The notes: generated by a model from the sequence alone, not told the origin. A stretch of 64,000 nucleotides of DNA from an uncultured Gammaproteobacteria bacterium (GCA_902595845.1 CACJRN010000007.1:1-64000); one strand, 5' to 3'; shown: positions 52,020 to 62,773, counted from the first letter of the stretch. Made by a program: numbers and translations.

Positions 52020-55000
52020 ATGCCTAGAAAACTATATGCATTTGTACTCTCTGCTCTATTTGTATTCTCAACATCGACTTTTGCTGAAGTGGAAACCACT
52101 TCGTCTATAAGAGGTATTGTGAATGTTTCTGGAGCTGAAGTTACAGTGACACACGTACCAACAGGTACAACAAAAACTAGAACTGCCAATGAAGATGGCC
52201 TATTTTTTGTTTCTGACTTGCTAATTGGTGGTCCATACGAGATCAATGCAAGCGCTTCAGGTTATCAAACACAGTCTCAGTCTGGCCTATACCTAGTCTT
52301 AAATAAGACTGCTGCTATAGAAATTACTTTGGTTTCCAACAACATGGAGGAAATTGGTGTAACTGCTTCAGCAACGAGTGGAATGATCAGAATGGGCGGA
52401 GGCATCTCTCTTGGAGAAGATGCGATTGCTGGTGTACCAACAATCAACAGATCCATAGCTGATTATGCAAAATTTGATCCAAGAGTCAGTATCAATACTG
52501 AGAACAGCAAAAATAGCTCAATCACAGTAATGGGTGCTCACGAGCGTTTCAACGACTTCTCTGTAGATGGAGTCAGCTTTAATGATCCATTTGGCTTGAA
52601 TGACAATGGATTTGGTAGCATGAGAAATCCAATCAGTATGGAATTTGTAGATCAGATTTCAGTCGATATTACCCCTTATGATGTTTCAAGAGGGAATACA
52701 ACGGGCGGATCGATTGCAACAGTTACAAAATCGGGATCCAATGATTTCCACGGAAGCGTATTCTTCATTGAGCGTGATGAAGATGATGTCGGTGAACTTT
52801 TTGGTCAAGATTTTGCAGAATTCTCTGAAGAGACCAAAGGTTTTACTTTCAGTGGGCCAATCATTGAAGACAAGCTATTCTTTTTCGTAGGTTACGAAGA
52901 GTTTGAATCAGGTCTTCCTGCTTTATACGGTGCTGCTGACAGCAATTTCCCAAATAAAGCTGAAAGTGCAACTGAAGCTGATATCGCTGAGTTGGTAAGA
53001 ATCAGTAAAGATCGATATGGATTTGATCCAGGCCAATTCACTGGATTTACAGCTCCAGAGACTGGTGAGAAAACCATCATAAAATTGAATGCAAATATCA
53101 ATGATATGCATAGAGCGGTTTTCCTATATCAAAGTGATGAAGACAGCCTTCCAGCAGGAGGTTACAACCGATTCAGTAGTAACTGGGTTTACTATGCTCC
53201 GGAAATTGAAAGAAATTCAATCACGCTTTACAGCGATTGGAATGATCGGCTTTCAACAAAGGTTAGATACTCTACATACGAATACTTGAGTGATCCTTAT
53301 TCACCAGGACTAACTATTCCTGAGATGACAGTCGAAGTTGGAGACGACAATATTCGACTCGGTGGTGAGCGTTATAGAGCAGCCAATAAAATTGAGACTA
53401 AATCAGATTACATCAGCTTCAAGGCGACTTATGATCTTGGGAATCACGTTGTGACTGCAGGTATTGATTTTGAAGACACCAGTCTTTATAACCTATTCAT
53501 CTCAAGATACAACGGTGAAGTCAGATTTGATTCAATTGCGGACTATGAAGCAGGCACATACAGCTATTTGAGAGCTCATGTTCCTCAAGGAGGTATACTG
53601 GATGTTGATCCTGTTGCAGCAAATTTCAATCTAGAAAAAACAACTCTTTATATTGGCGATAAGATCTATTTAGGTGATTTAACCTTAAATGTTGGTGTGA
53701 GATATGACAATGTTGAAACACCAGATGCGCCAAGAGAGAACCCTAAATTTGTTGCCAGAAATGGTTTCAGCAATGCTCAAAGGTTTGATATGAGCGTTGT
53801 TCAACCAAGAATTGGGTTTAACTACGATGCGTCTGAGTCTCTTTTTGGTAATGTCGATAGAGTCATCAGTGCTGAAATCAGAGGTGGGTATGGACTCTTC
53901 ATGGGTCGTATTCCAAATGTCTGGTATGGAAATGCATACAGTCGTTCTGGAGGAGCTTCTGACTATTGGAGAATTTATGGATGGGATGACACTCTTCCTT
54001 CATTCAGATGTGGCGGAACAGTTGGCCCAATGCCAGCTGGAGATCCGACCTTTTTCTGGGTTGGACCAACCAGTGATTACTGTATTCCATCATCTCCTTA
54101 CTTCAATGATGCACAAACCACAGATCCTGACTTTGAGGCGCCGAGTAGTTGGAGAGGAAATATCGCACTTGATATCACAACTGAGGGCGGATATGAACTC
54201 ACACTTGAGTACAACAAAGACAGTACCAATGAAGGTGTTTTCTATAGAGAACTTGGTATGGAGCTAGAAGGTTATCTGGCTGATGGTAGAGGTCGTTACT
54301 CTCATGGCCCGGGTGACTATTTACTCACAAACACCGATGAAGGTGGTGCTGAAGCATGGTCTGCTTCGATCAGAAAGTCATTTGATAATGGCTTTAGCTA
54401 CTTTGCTTCATGGGCATCAGTTGATGCTGAAGATGTGTATGCATTGACATCATCACAAGCTGAATCATCTTATGGATATACACAGCGTTGGGATGGTGAA
54501 AATGTACCTGCAGCAAGATCATCTTTTATGACTTCTAGAAAGATCATAGCTGGTCTTGAATACAGGAAAATGTTCTTTGGAGATAATGAGACCAGAATTT
54601 CAGCAATTTATGTTAGAAAATCTGGAGAGCCTTACAGTATTACATTCGATGAGCCTTCATATAGACCAGTTGGTGGTTGTGAAGGAAGCAGTGGACGTTG
54701 TTACAGTAAGTTCTATGCTGATTATAGTCTTGCGTATGTTCCTTCTGGCGCAAATGATCCTAATGTAGTATTTACGAGTGCTGATGCAGCCGCAGAAGTC
54801 ATGGCTCACATCAACAGTGGACCGCTTGCACAATACAAAGGAACCTATGCCCCAAGAAATGCGTTCACAACTCCTGGGTACAGCAGGCTTGATGTAAGAG
54901 TCACTCAAGAGCTACCAAGCCCAATGGATGGTCATAAGTTCATATTCTTCTTAGACCTTCTTAATGTCTTGAATATGCTTGATGACGAAGATGGTCACGT

Positions 55001-55166
55001 ATATGAGTACAACTACAACAACAGTAGACAAATACTTGTTAACGGTACCGACGATCAAGGTCGATTCATCATCAGAGGCGTGGATCCAGATGATAGTTAT
55101 TTCATCAGAGATAACTCTGGACAGTCCAGATGGCAAATACAAATGGGACTTAAGTACCAATTCTAA
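52020..55166 (+). CDS. TonB-dependent receptor with N-terminal carboxypeptidase-regulatory-like domain (Oar-like)
   Basis: 1048 residues. Signal peptide (LYAFVLSALFVFSTSTFA), then a carboxypeptidase-D regulatory-like beta domain (SIRGIVNVSGAEVTVTHVPTG to AAIEITL, about residues 30-105), a plug (TINRSIADYAKFDPRVSI, MGAHERFNDFSVDGVSFND) and a long beta-barrel ending in KYQF with a terminal Phe, the outer-membrane insertion signal. The Oar-like layout (regulatory domain plus plug without a clear TonB box) occurs in proteins binding peptides or large polymers. Start at ATG 52020 has GAGG at good spacing; ATG 52008 is also in frame. Stand-alone, no adjacent substrate enzymes. Confidence 0.9.
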   Translation: MPRKLYAFVLSALFVFSTSTFAEVETTSSIRGIVNVSGAEVTVTHVPTGTTKTRTANEDGLFFVSDLLIGGPYEINASASGYQTQSQSGLYLVLNKTAAIEITLVSNNMEEIGVTASATSGMIRMGGGISLGEDAIAGVPTINRSIADYAKFDPRVSINTENSKNSSITVMGAHERFNDFSVDGVSFNDPFGLNDNGFGSMRNPISMEFVDQISVDITPYDVSRGNTTGGSIATVTKSGSNDFHGSVFFIERDEDDVGELFGQDFAEFSEETKGFTFSGPIIEDKLFFFVGYEEFESGLPALYGAADSNFPNKAESATEADIAELVRISKDRYGFDPGQFTGFTAPETGEKTIIKLNANINDMHRAVFLYQSDEDSLPAGGYNRFSSNWVYYAPEIERNSITLYSDWNDRLSTKVRYSTYEYLSDPYSPGLTIPEMTVEVGDDNIRLGGERYRAANKIETKSDYISFKATYDLGNHVVTAGIDFEDTSLYNLFISRYNGEVRFDSIADYEAGTYSYLRAHVPQGGILDVDPVAANFNLEKTTLYIGDKIYLGDLTLNVGVRYDNVETPDAPRENPKFVARNGFSNAQRFDMSVVQPRIGFNYDASESLFGNVDRVISAEIRGGYGLFMGRIPNVWYGNAYSRSGGASDYWRIYGWDDTLPSFRCGGTVGPMPAGDPTFFWVGPTSDYCIPSSPYFNDAQTTDPDFEAPSSWRGNIALDITTEGGYELTLEYNKDSTNEGVFYRELGMELEGYLADGRGRYSHGPGDYLLTNTDEGGAEAWSASIRKSFDNGFSYFASWASVDAEDVYALTSSQAESSYGYTQRWDGENVPAARSSFMTSRKIIAGLEYRKMFFGDNETRISAIYVRKSGEPYSITFDEPSYRPVGGCEGSSGRCYSKFYADYSLAYVPSGANDPNVVFTSADAAAEVMAHINSGPLAQYKGTYAPRNAFTTPGYSRLDVRVTQELPSPMDGHKFIFFLDLLNVLNMLDDEDGHVYEYNYNNSRQILVNGTDDQGRFIIRGVDPDDSYFIRDNSGQSRWQIQMGLKYQF

Positions 55167-55187
55167 GTTCGTTTGTTAGAAATAAAG

Positions 55188-55219
55188 AAAGCCGCCTTTA
55201 TCGGCGGCTTTTTTTTATT
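55188..55219 (+). terminator. Rho-independent terminator after the TonB-dependent receptor
   Basis: AAAGCCGCC, six-base loop, GGCGGCTTT then a long T run; 21 bases after the stop. Strong GC stem. Confidence 0.92.
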
Positions 55220-55275
55220 TTTTTTCACGTTTCTGATGATTGAATCAGAACTGGTTAAATTTCTTAGATTTATTG

Positions 55276-55281
55276 TATAAT
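55276..55281 (+). promoter_or_regulatory. -10 box for tRNA-Leu (and tig operon)
   Basis: Perfect TATAAT, 24 bases before the mature tRNA-Leu. The -35 is weak (TTAAAT-like). tig starts 19 bases after the tRNA, so the tRNA and tig may share this promoter. Confidence 0.5.
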
Positions 55282-55305
55282 CACCCGCCTTAAACAATTC
55301 TTCAT

Positions 55306-55390
<85 letters not shown>

Positions 55391-55409
55391 TTAATAAGGT
55401 GATAGATAA

Positions 55410-56720
55410 ATGGCAGGACTGACTGTAAAAGTAAAAAAACAAAAAGATTTAAAAAGGGAAGTGAAGGTCTCAGTGCCTGCATCTCTTGTGGAAGCAAAGA
55501 AGATGCAACGTTTTGAACAGATTGCAAAAACTGCAAAGCTTCCAGGCTTCAGACCCGGAAAAGCCCCAATCAATATAATTCAAAGTCAATATGGTAATCA
55601 GGTCAATCAGGAAATACTGAGCGATGTGCTCGAATCATCATATGCTGAAGCCATTACAGAAAAAGAACTAAAACCTGCTGGTCCTCCTGAAGTCAGTATT
55701 GATCAATTCGTAGATGGAAGTGACTTCAAATACACTGCAAATATTGAGATTTTTCCTGAATTTGAATTAAAAGGACTGGACAAGATTAAACTTGAGAGAC
55801 CATCTGCAACGGTAAAACAAAGTGACATCAATGAAATGGTTGAAAATCTTCAAAAGCAGAGGGGCGAGTGGAAATCTGTAGAAAGGAATGCAACAGATAC
55901 AGATCAACTTTTGATCGATTTTAAAGGCACTTTGGATGGAGAGGTTTTTGAAGGAGGAAGCGCTGAAGATTTTGTAATGCAGCTAGGCGGTGGGCAAATG
56001 CTGCCTGAATTCGAAGAGGCATTAAAAGATTCAAAGCCAAATGATGAAAAAGATTTTGAGGTCACATTTCCTGAAGAATACCATCAACCTGATTTATCTG
56101 GTAAAACTGCCAACTTCAATGTCAAAGTAAAAGAAGTGAGAGAGTTGACATTAGCTGAGGTAACAGAAGACTTTGTCAAAGGTTTTGGCATTGAGAGTGG
56201 GAAATATGATGATTTGGTCAAAGAAATATCTGACAGCATGGAAAAAGAGAAAGATGTAAAGATTAAGGAACAAGTCAGAATTGGATTGATGAATTATCTA
56301 AGAGAAAAAAATCAGATCAAGATTCCTGAGGTGATGGTTAGAAATGAAGCAACTTCAATGCAGAAGGATTGGATGAAAAGATCAGGCGTTGAAGATGAAT
56401 CTAAGGCACCAGAATTAGAAAACTTTAATCAAATTGCAACCGAGAGAGTTCACCTAGGTTTGCTTGTCAATGAGTTGGTTCTCTCCAGAGAGATGAAGCT
56501 CGATGAAGAAAGGGTGAAAACTAAACTTGGTGAAATAACGAATGCATATCCTAATGGGGATGAGATTAAGAAAATGTATGAGCAAACGCCTGAACTAATG
56601 GATCAGTTAAGATCTATGGTTATGGAAGACCAAGTGGTAGATTGGTTAATAGATAAAACAACATTTAAAGATAAAGATATAGAATTTAAGGAACTCATTA
56701 ACAACCAAGCATCAAAATGA
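55410..56720 (+). CDS. tig: Trigger factor
   Basis: 436 residues. Ribosome-bound chaperone with PPIase activity. N-terminal ribosome-binding domain with [15 protein letters not shown] near 47-61; FKBP-like domain ([18 protein letters not shown], about 168-185); long helical C-terminal chaperone arms. Stop overlaps the clpP ATG (ATGA). Confidence 0.96.
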   Translation: MAGLTVKVKKQKDLKREVKVSVPASLVEAKKMQRFEQIAKTAKLPGFRPGKAPINIIQSQYGNQVNQEILSDVLESSYAEAITEKELKPAGPPEVSIDQFVDGSDFKYTANIEIFPEFELKGLDKIKLERPSATVKQSDINEMVENLQKQRGEWKSVERNATDTDQLLIDFKGTLDGEVFEGGSAEDFVMQLGGGQMLPEFEEALKDSKPNDEKDFEVTFPEEYHQPDLSGKTANFNVKVKEVRELTLAEVTEDFVKGFGIESGKYDDLVKEISDSMEKEKDVKIKEQVRIGLMNYLREKNQIKIPEVMVRNEATSMQKDWMKRSGVEDESKAPELENFNQIATERVHLGLLVNELVLSREMKLDEERVKTKLGEITNAYPNGDEIKKMYEQTPELMDQLRSMVMEDQVVDWLIDKTTFKDKDIEFKELINNQASK

Positions 56721-57328
56721 ATGAAGAAATAAACAGTCTAATACCTATGGTAGTTGAGCAAACCCCAAGAGGAGAGAGGGCGTTTGATATCTTTTCAAGA
56801 CTGCTCAAAGACAACGTCATATTTGCTGTTGGACCGATTGAAGACCACATGGCAAATCTGATCATTGCACAAATGTTATTTCTCGAAAGTGAGAATCCCA
56901 ATAAAGACATCTACTTGTATATAAATTCTCCTGGGGGATCAATTACATCAGGATTATCGATATATGACACCATGCAATTCATTAAACCTGATGTGAGCAC
57001 AATTTGCGTTGGTCAAGCGGCCAGTATGGGTGCCATACTTTTAGCTGGCGGAGCACAATCAAAACGTTTTTCTTTGCCTAATTCAAGAATGATGATTCAT
57101 CAGCCAATCTCTGGTTTTCAGGGTCAGGCGAGTGACATTGATATTCATGCTAAAGAGGTTCTCAAGATGAAATCGTTGGTTAATTCAATATTATCCAAAC
57201 ACACTGGCAAAACTGAAAAGCAAATTGCAAAAGACACTGACAGAGATAACTTCATGGATGCAAAATCTGCATTAGATTATGGTCTAATTGATCAGATCCT
57301 TGAAGAAAGAAGTGAGGCTCTAGAATAA
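56717..57328 (+). CDS. clpP: ATP-dependent Clp protease proteolytic subunit
   Basis: 203 residues. Serine protease of the ClpXP/ClpAP barrel. Catalytic Ser103 in GQAASMGA, His128 in MMIHQP; the Asp lies in the DTDRDNFM segment. The processing region precedes [17 protein letters not shown]. Overlaps tig by four bases; clpX starts one base after its stop, the standard operon. Confidence 0.97.
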   Translation: MNEEINSLIPMVVEQTPRGERAFDIFSRLLKDNVIFAVGPIEDHMANLIIAQMLFLESENPNKDIYLYINSPGGSITSGLSIYDTMQFIKPDVSTICVGQAASMGAILLAGGAQSKRFSLPNSRMMIHQPISGFQGQASDIDIHAKEVLKMKSLVNSILSKHTGKTEKQIAKDTDRDNFMDAKSALDYGLIDQILEERSEALE

Positions 57329-57329
57329 A

Positions 57330-58661
57330 ATGGCTGATAAAGACAAAAAAGGCACTGGAAGCAAAGAGAATAAGATTCTCTATTGTTCGTTCTGTGGCAA
57401 AGGGCAAAATGAGGTCAGAAAATTGATTGCTGGCCCGTCTGTCTATATTTGTGACGAGTGTGTTGACCTTTGTAACAACATCATAGAGGAAGAGCTCAGT
57501 GGTGATGAGGAAAATCAAGACCTTGTTCTCTACAAGCCCAAAGAAATTAAATCGATGCTTGACGACTATGTTATTGATCAAGATATCGCGAAGAAAGTCC
57601 TATCGGTAGCTGTCTATAATCACTACAAAAGGTTACAGGATAAACCAAAACCAAGAGATGATGATTATGTCGAGGTTGGTAAGAGTAATATTCTTCTGAT
57701 TGGACCCACTGGATCAGGTAAAACGCTACTGGCGCAAACACTAGCACGCATATTAAATGTTCCATTTGCAATTGCTGATGCGACAACACTGACTGAGGCA
57801 GGGTATGTAGGAGAAGATGTTGAGAACATCGTACAGAAGCTTCTACAGAATTGTGATTATGATGTAGAGAGAGCTGAGAAAGGGATTATATATATCGATG
57901 AGATAGACAAGATCTCAAGGAAAACTGACAATCCATCGATCACTCGCGATGTTTCTGGAGAAGGTGTTCAGCAAGCCTTATTAAAATTGATTGAAGGGAC
58001 TACAGCATCCGTTCCTCCTCAAGGCGGTAGAAAGCATCCTCAGCAGGAATTCATTCAGGTTGATACTTCAAACATTCTATTTATCTGTGGTGGTGCATTT
58101 TCCGGTCTAGAAAAAGTCATTGAGTACAGAACCAATAAATCTGGCATTGGTTTTCTTGCTGAGGTTAAAGATTCAGAAGAGCAAATAGATCTCGGTGAAA
58201 CATTTGAGAAGGTTGAGCCAGAAGATCTAATTAAATATGGCTTGATTCCTGAATTTGTTGGGCGATTACCAATCGTTTCAACTCTCCATGAACTGAATAA
58301 AGAAGCATTGGTAAGGATTCTAACTGAACCAAAGAATGCTTTAATAAAGCAGTATCAAAAACTTTTTTCTATGGAAGATACAAAACTAGAATTCCTTCCA
58401 GAAGCGTTAATCAAGATTGCTGAACTAGCAATGTTGAGAAAAGCAGGTGCCAGAGGGCTCAGAACCATTCTGGAAGAGACATTACTCGATACAATGTATG
58501 AGATCCCATCTCACGAAAAGAAATTAGATAAAGTGGTTGTAAATGAGCAGTTTGTCGTGAATAAATCGAAACCATTTGTTGTTATATCTAATGACTCTGA
58601 GCTATCAAGTAAGAAGGAAAAAATCAAAACAGAGCCTGCCAAAAGAACTGGCACAAAGTAA
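57330..58661 (+). CDS. clpX: ATP-dependent Clp protease ATPase subunit ClpX
   Basis: 443 residues. Zinc domain Cys19, Cys22, Cys41, Cys44 ([15 protein letters not shown]), Walker A GPTGSGKT near residue 128, Walker [11 protein letters not shown], and the IGF loop for ClpP docking at KSGIGFLAE. Unfolds tagged substrates. Charged tail ends [11 protein letters not shown]. Confidence 0.97.
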   Translation: MADKDKKGTGSKENKILYCSFCGKGQNEVRKLIAGPSVYICDECVDLCNNIIEEELSGDEENQDLVLYKPKEIKSMLDDYVIDQDIAKKVLSVAVYNHYKRLQDKPKPRDDDYVEVGKSNILLIGPTGSGKTLLAQTLARILNVPFAIADATTLTEAGYVGEDVENIVQKLLQNCDYDVERAEKGIIYIDEIDKISRKTDNPSITRDVSGEGVQQALLKLIEGTTASVPPQGGRKHPQQEFIQVDTSNILFICGGAFSGLEKVIEYRTNKSGIGFLAEVKDSEEQIDLGETFEKVEPEDLIKYGLIPEFVGRLPIVSTLHELNKEALVRILTEPKNALIKQYQKLFSMEDTKLEFLPEALIKIAELAMLRKAGARGLRTILEETLLDTMYEIPSHEKKLDKVVVNEQFVVNKSKPFVVISNDSELSSKKEKIKTEPAKRTGTK

Positions 58662-58697
58662 TTAATTAGCCGCGATATCAAATAACCTGAATGAAGG

Positions 58698-58723
58698 CTT
58701 GAAAAAGCTATTTTTGGCCATAT
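58698..58723 (+). promoter_or_regulatory. Sigma-32-type heat-shock promoter before lon
   Basis: CTTGAAA (58698-58704), 11-base spacer, GGCCATAT (58716-58723). The -35 is identical to the sigma-32 consensus CTTGAAA, and the -10 matches CCCCATNT at the CCATnT part. It ends 32 bases before the lon ATG, as expected for a heat-shock gene. Confidence 0.65.
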
Positions 58724-58755
58724 AAATAAATTATGATGAGAAAAGAAGATTGAAC

Positions 58756-61173
58756 ATGGTTGAAAACAAAGAAAACATATCATTAGACGTTGTAATGGAT
58801 AAGCCTCTTCTGCCCCTTAGAGATGTCGTCGTTTATCCACACATGGTAATCCCTCTATTTGTCGGCAGAGAGAAATCAAAACTCGCTTTAGAAGAAGCCA
58901 TGAGCGACGATAAGAAGATTCTTCTCTCATCACAAAAAAGATCTGATATTGATGATCCATCAATTAAAGACGTCAATACGGTTGGTACACTTGCAAATAT
59001 TTTGCAATTGGTGACATTGCCAGATGGGACAGTTAAGTTGCTTGTAGAGGGCGTATCAAGGGTTGATCTTTTGGACATCCGTTCAGATGAATATTTTAAG
59101 GCAGACTATTGCCCACTAGATGAGTTTGGTGATGAAAGTGATAAGGATATACAGGCATTAAGAAGAACGATGATTTCGCAGGTAGAGAGTTATGTGCGAA
59201 TTACTAAAAAAGTCCCAGCTGAGGTAGTGAATACTCTTGCAAGTATCAAAGAAAGCGGAAGATTGGTAGATACCATAGTGGCCCATATGTCATTGAAGCT
59301 TGATGAGAAGCAGAAGATCTTGGAACAAATCAACATCAAAGAGAGACTTGAATATGTCATTGGCCTGATAGAAGTTGAAATAGACATGATTGAAGTTGAG
59401 CAGAAAGTGAGAGGTCGTGTTAAAGATCAGATGGAAAAGAGCCAGAAAGAGTACTATCTAAATGAGCAGATGAAAGCGATCCAAAAGGAGCTCGGTGATT
59501 TAGATAATGCCAATAATGAATTTGATGAACTTGAAGAAAAGATTAAGAAATCAGGAATGACAAAAGAGGCTGATGAAAAAGCATCATCAGAACTCAAAAA
59601 ACTTCAAATGATGTCTCCCATGTCAGCAGAAGCAACTGTGGTTAGAAACTTTCTTGATGTTTTGGTTTCTGCACCATGGAAAAAGAAAACAAAAGCAAAA
59701 GTATCATTGGACCAGGCACATGAAATTCTAGATGAGGATCATTATGGACTTAAAACAGTCAAAGAAAGGATTATCGAGTATCTAGCTGTCCAAAAAAGAG
59801 TGAAAAAACTCAAAGGGCCAATACTATGCTTGGTAGGTCCACCAGGAGTTGGAAAAACCTCATTGGGAGCAAGTATTGCGAGAGCAACCGGCAGGAAATT
59901 TGTAAGAATGTCTCTTGGTGGTGTAAGAGATGAAGCGGAGATCAGAGGTCACAGAAGAACTTACATCGGAGCCATGCCAGGAAAGATCATGCAGAATCTA
60001 AATAAAGTAGGAGTAAGGAACCCACTTTTTCTTCTTGATGAGATTGATAAAATGTCGATGGATTTTAGAGGAGACCCATCTTCTGCGCTTTTAGAAGTTC
60101 TAGATCCAGAGCAAAACACGACTTTCAATGATCACTATATGGAAGTTGATTTTGATCTCTCTGATGTAATGTTTATTTGTACAGCCAACACTCTTAATAT
60201 ACCCCCACCTTTATTGGATAGAATGGAAGTCATTCGCATAGAGGGTTATACAGAAGATGAAAAAATGAATATCGCTGAGAAGTATTTAGTGAAGAAGCAA
60301 ACAGAAGCAAATGGTCTCAAAGATTCTGAGATTAAAATCACAAATAGCGCAATTCTCTCAATTATTCGTCACTATACCCGTGAAGCAGGAGTCAGAAACT
60401 TGGATCGTGAAATCGCAAAAATTGCCAGGAAAGTAGTGAAATCATTGGTGATGAAGTCTAAAGATGAAACAGTTCATGTTAGACCAGGTAGCCTTGAAAA
60501 ATATCTTGGCGTTCAAAAATTCAAATATGGCATTGCTGAGAAAGATAATCAAATCGGTCAAGTGACTGGTTTAGCTTGGACTCAGGTGGGCGGAGAATTG
60601 CTAACAATTGAATCAACAGCGATTCCAGGTAAAGGCAAGTTAATCAATACAGGACAGCTTGGTGATGTCATGAAGGAGTCAATTCAAGCAGCTACAACTG
60701 TTGTCAGAAGCCGTTCCAAAGCACTAGGTATAAAAGAGGATTTTCATCAGAAAATGGATATGCATATTCACGTCCCAGAGGGCGCCACGCCTAAGGATGG
60801 GCCGAGTGCAGGTATTGGAATGTGCACTGCTCTAATCTCCTCTTTGACCGATATTCCTGTAAAAGCAAACGTTGCTATGACAGGAGAGATCACGCTCAGA
60901 GGTGAGGTACTTCCAATCGGTGGATTAAAAGAGAAATTACTCGCAGCACATAGAGGTGGTATCGAGGTTGTCATCATTCCAGAAGAGAACAAGAAGGACC
61001 TCACTGAGATACCAAAGAATATCAAGGATAAGCTTGAAATTATTCCAGTTCAATGGATTGATCAAGTGCTAGAAATTGCACTTGAAAGGATGCCAGAAAT
61101 CAAGCTTGAGGGTTCAAAATCAAGGCAATCAGCGAAGTCTAAGCCTACTTCAGAAAAGAATCTACCCCATTAA
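58756..61173 (+). CDS. lon: ATP-dependent protease Lon
   Basis: 805 residues. N-terminal substrate domain (LPLRDVVVYPHMVIPLFVGRE), AAA+ domain with GPPGVGKTSLGASIARATGR and LLDEIDKM, and a C-terminal protease domain with the catalytic Ser in KDGPSAGIGMC and Lys in LKEKLLAAHR. The frame opens at TTG 58750; ATG 58756 preferred. Degrades misfolded proteins. Fourth gene after tig-clpP-clpX, with its own promoter. Confidence 0.97.
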   Translation: MVENKENISLDVVMDKPLLPLRDVVVYPHMVIPLFVGREKSKLALEEAMSDDKKILLSSQKRSDIDDPSIKDVNTVGTLANILQLVTLPDGTVKLLVEGVSRVDLLDIRSDEYFKADYCPLDEFGDESDKDIQALRRTMISQVESYVRITKKVPAEVVNTLASIKESGRLVDTIVAHMSLKLDEKQKILEQINIKERLEYVIGLIEVEIDMIEVEQKVRGRVKDQMEKSQKEYYLNEQMKAIQKELGDLDNANNEFDELEEKIKKSGMTKEADEKASSELKKLQMMSPMSAEATVVRNFLDVLVSAPWKKKTKAKVSLDQAHEILDEDHYGLKTVKERIIEYLAVQKRVKKLKGPILCLVGPPGVGKTSLGASIARATGRKFVRMSLGGVRDEAEIRGHRRTYIGAMPGKIMQNLNKVGVRNPLFLLDEIDKMSMDFRGDPSSALLEVLDPEQNTTFNDHYMEVDFDLSDVMFICTANTLNIPPPLLDRMEVIRIEGYTEDEKMNIAEKYLVKKQTEANGLKDSEIKITNSAILSIIRHYTREAGVRNLDREIAKIARKVVKSLVMKSKDETVHVRPGSLEKYLGVQKFKYGIAEKDNQIGQVTGLAWTQVGGELLTIESTAIPGKGKLINTGQLGDVMKESIQAATTVVRSRSKALGIKEDFHQKMDMHIHVPEGATPKDGPSAGIGMCTALISSLTDIPVKANVAMTGEITLRGEVLPIGGLKEKLLAAHRGGIEVVIIPEENKKDLTEIPKNIKDKLEIIPVQWIDQVLEIALERMPEIKLEGSKSRQSAKSKPTSEKNLPH

Positions 61174-61189
61174 TTAGTAGAAAAATATT

Positions 61190-61214
61190 GAAACCCTTTA
61201 TTGACAAGGGTTTC
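61190..61214. repeat. Inverted repeat overlapping the hup promoter -35
   Basis: GAAACCCTT, seven-base loop, AAGGGTTTC, a perfect 9-base stem. No T tract follows, so it is not a clear terminator for lon. It overlaps the -35 box TTGACA at 61201-61206. Confidence 0.6.
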
Positions 61215-61230
61215 AAAGGACTGGTATAAA
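61201..61230 (+). promoter_or_regulatory. Sigma-70 promoter for hup
   Basis: Consensus TTGACA, 18-base spacer, TATAAA. It leaves a 5' leader of about 90 bases before the HU ATG. Confidence 0.75.
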
Positions 61231-61329
61231 TTGTATGTTCCAGGTGATTAAAAACTTTGAACAGGGGATCTTCGGTAAACACTAGTTTTCAGAGGATTTA
61301 ATAAAAAAACATATATAGGATGTAACAAC

Positions 61330-61602
61330 ATGAATAAAGGTGAACTTATTGATGCAGTAGCAGCAAGCACAGGACTCTCTAAAGCAGATGCTGGACGAGC
61401 CATTGACGCAACTACATCAGCAATTGCTGGTGAACTTGCAAGCGGTGGATCTTGTGCATTAGTTGGTTTTGGTACTTTCTCTGTAAGCCACAGAGCAGCC
61501 AGAGCTGGACGTAATCCTGCAACTGGTGAAACAATCCAAATTAAAGCAAGCAATGTGCCTAAATTTAAGGCTGGTAAAGCTCTTAAGGATGCTTGTAACT
61601 AA
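61330..61602 (+). CDS. hupB: HU family DNA-binding protein
   Basis: 90 residues. Nucleoid protein that binds and bends DNA as a dimer. [21 protein letters not shown] at the start and [21 protein letters not shown] at the beta arm tip, where the Pro inserts into DNA, are the HU signature; ends [11 protein letters not shown]. hupB rather than hupA is inferred from the clp-lon neighbourhood. Confidence 0.96.
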   Translation: MNKGELIDAVAASTGLSKADAGRAIDATTSAIAGELASGGSCALVGFGTFSVSHRAARAGRNPATGETIQIKASNVPKFKAGKALKDACN

Positions 61603-61621
61603 GAATAAACATCACGTTTTT

Positions 61622-61649
61622 AAAGGGGCTGCAAAGCCCCTTTTTTTTA
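61622..61649 (+). terminator. Rho-independent terminator after hup
   Basis: AAAGGGGCT-GCAA-AGCCCCTTT followed by T run, 19 bases after the hup stop. Confidence 0.93.
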
Positions 61650-61684
61650 TCCTTATATAATAAAATCTGATACCGTATTCACTT

Positions 61685-62773
61685 ATGCTTGATGGTATAA
61701 GAATTATAGAAATCGAGGGGCTGGGACCAACACCTTTTGCAGGTATGATGCTATCTGATCTCGGTGCAGATGTGATCGTAATTCATCGAAAAAATAAAAC
61801 ATCTTTCTCAAATCCAAAAAATTTACTAGATCGGGGCAAGCGCTCAATAGAACTGGATCTAAAAGAACCTAAAGATCTAGAGTTAGCTAAAAGGATCATA
61901 TACAGTTCTGACGCTTTAATAGAAGGTTTTAGACCAGGCGTAATGGAGAATCTGGGTTTGGGACCGGATGAATTAATGGAAGAGCATCCTTCGCTCATAT
62001 ATGGTCGAATGACCGGTTGGGGACAATCTGGCCCAAGGTCCAAACAAGCAGGCCATGACTTAAATTATATTGGTCTATCAGGTGCCCTTTGGTATGCGTC
62101 CCATCCTGAGACACCACCATTTACACCTCCTGCATTGGTTGGTGATGTTGGAGGTGGAGCATTATATCTAGTAATAGGTATTCTCTCGGCATTATTGGAC
62201 TCAAAAGAATCAAAGAAGGGAACTGTTATAGATGCAGCTATAGTTGATGGCTCTGCTCATATGATGAACTTATTTATGTCATTGCAGAATACTGGAATGT
62301 TTAGCACAGAAAGAGGCGGAAGCCTATTGGATGGTCCACCGTGGAGTAGATGTTACAAGACATCGGATGGTCTATGGATGTCTGTTCAGTGTTTAGAGCT
62401 AAAGTTTTATCAAGAATTCTTAGAAAAGATGGGACTATCTGAGAATCCATTATTCCAAAATCAACTCAATACTGAAAATTGGCCAGAGATGATCATAACC
62501 CTTGAGGCCATGTTCTTAGAAAAATCCTTAGCAGAGTGGGCCAATGAATTCGATCATTCTGATGCTTGTGTTGGACCGGTTTTAGATCCAATAAGCTCTA
62601 TGAAAGATCCACATCTGAGTCATAGAGAGACATGGGTAGAGAAGGATGGACTCATTCAGGCTGCACCCTCACCTCGTTTTGACAAAGAATCCAATCAGAA
62701 AATCGGTAAAGTACCTGAGAGAGGAGAGCATATGCAAGAAATATTGTCCGAAATAAGCAATGAGAAATTATGA
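61685..62773 (+). CDS. CaiB/BaiF family CoA-transferase, alpha-methylacyl-CoA racemase-like
   Basis: 362 residues. Class III CoA-transferase fold: GPTPFAGMMLSDLGADVI, LDRGKRSIELDLK. The racemase features are AGHDLNYIGLSG with the His and ALVGDVGGGA with the Asp of the proton-transfer pair of AMACR. Interconverts 2-methylacyl-CoA epimers, needed to degrade branched lipids such as phytol or sterol side chains. No other beta-oxidation gene is adjacent. The AMACR call is by motif. Confidence 0.85.
   Translation: MLDGIRIIEIEGLGPTPFAGMMLSDLGADVIVIHRKNKTSFSNPKNLLDRGKRSIELDLKEPKDLELAKRIIYSSDALIEGFRPGVMENLGLGPDELMEEHPSLIYGRMTGWGQSGPRSKQAGHDLNYIGLSGALWYASHPETPPFTPPALVGDVGGGALYLVIGILSALLDSKESKKGTVIDAAIVDGSAHMMNLFMSLQNTGMFSTERGGSLLDGPPWSRCYKTSDGLWMSVQCLELKFYQEFLEKMGLSENPLFQNQLNTENWPEMIITLEAMFLEKSLAEWANEFDHSDACVGPVLDPISSMKDPHLSHRETWVEKDGLIQAAPSPRFDKESNQKIGKVPERGEHMQEILSEISNEKL

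Noticed and set aside
53797-54267. 156-codon plus-strand frame inside the TonB-dependent receptor gene
   Set aside because: Different frame of a clear receptor gene, Met/Leu/Ser-rich with no family.
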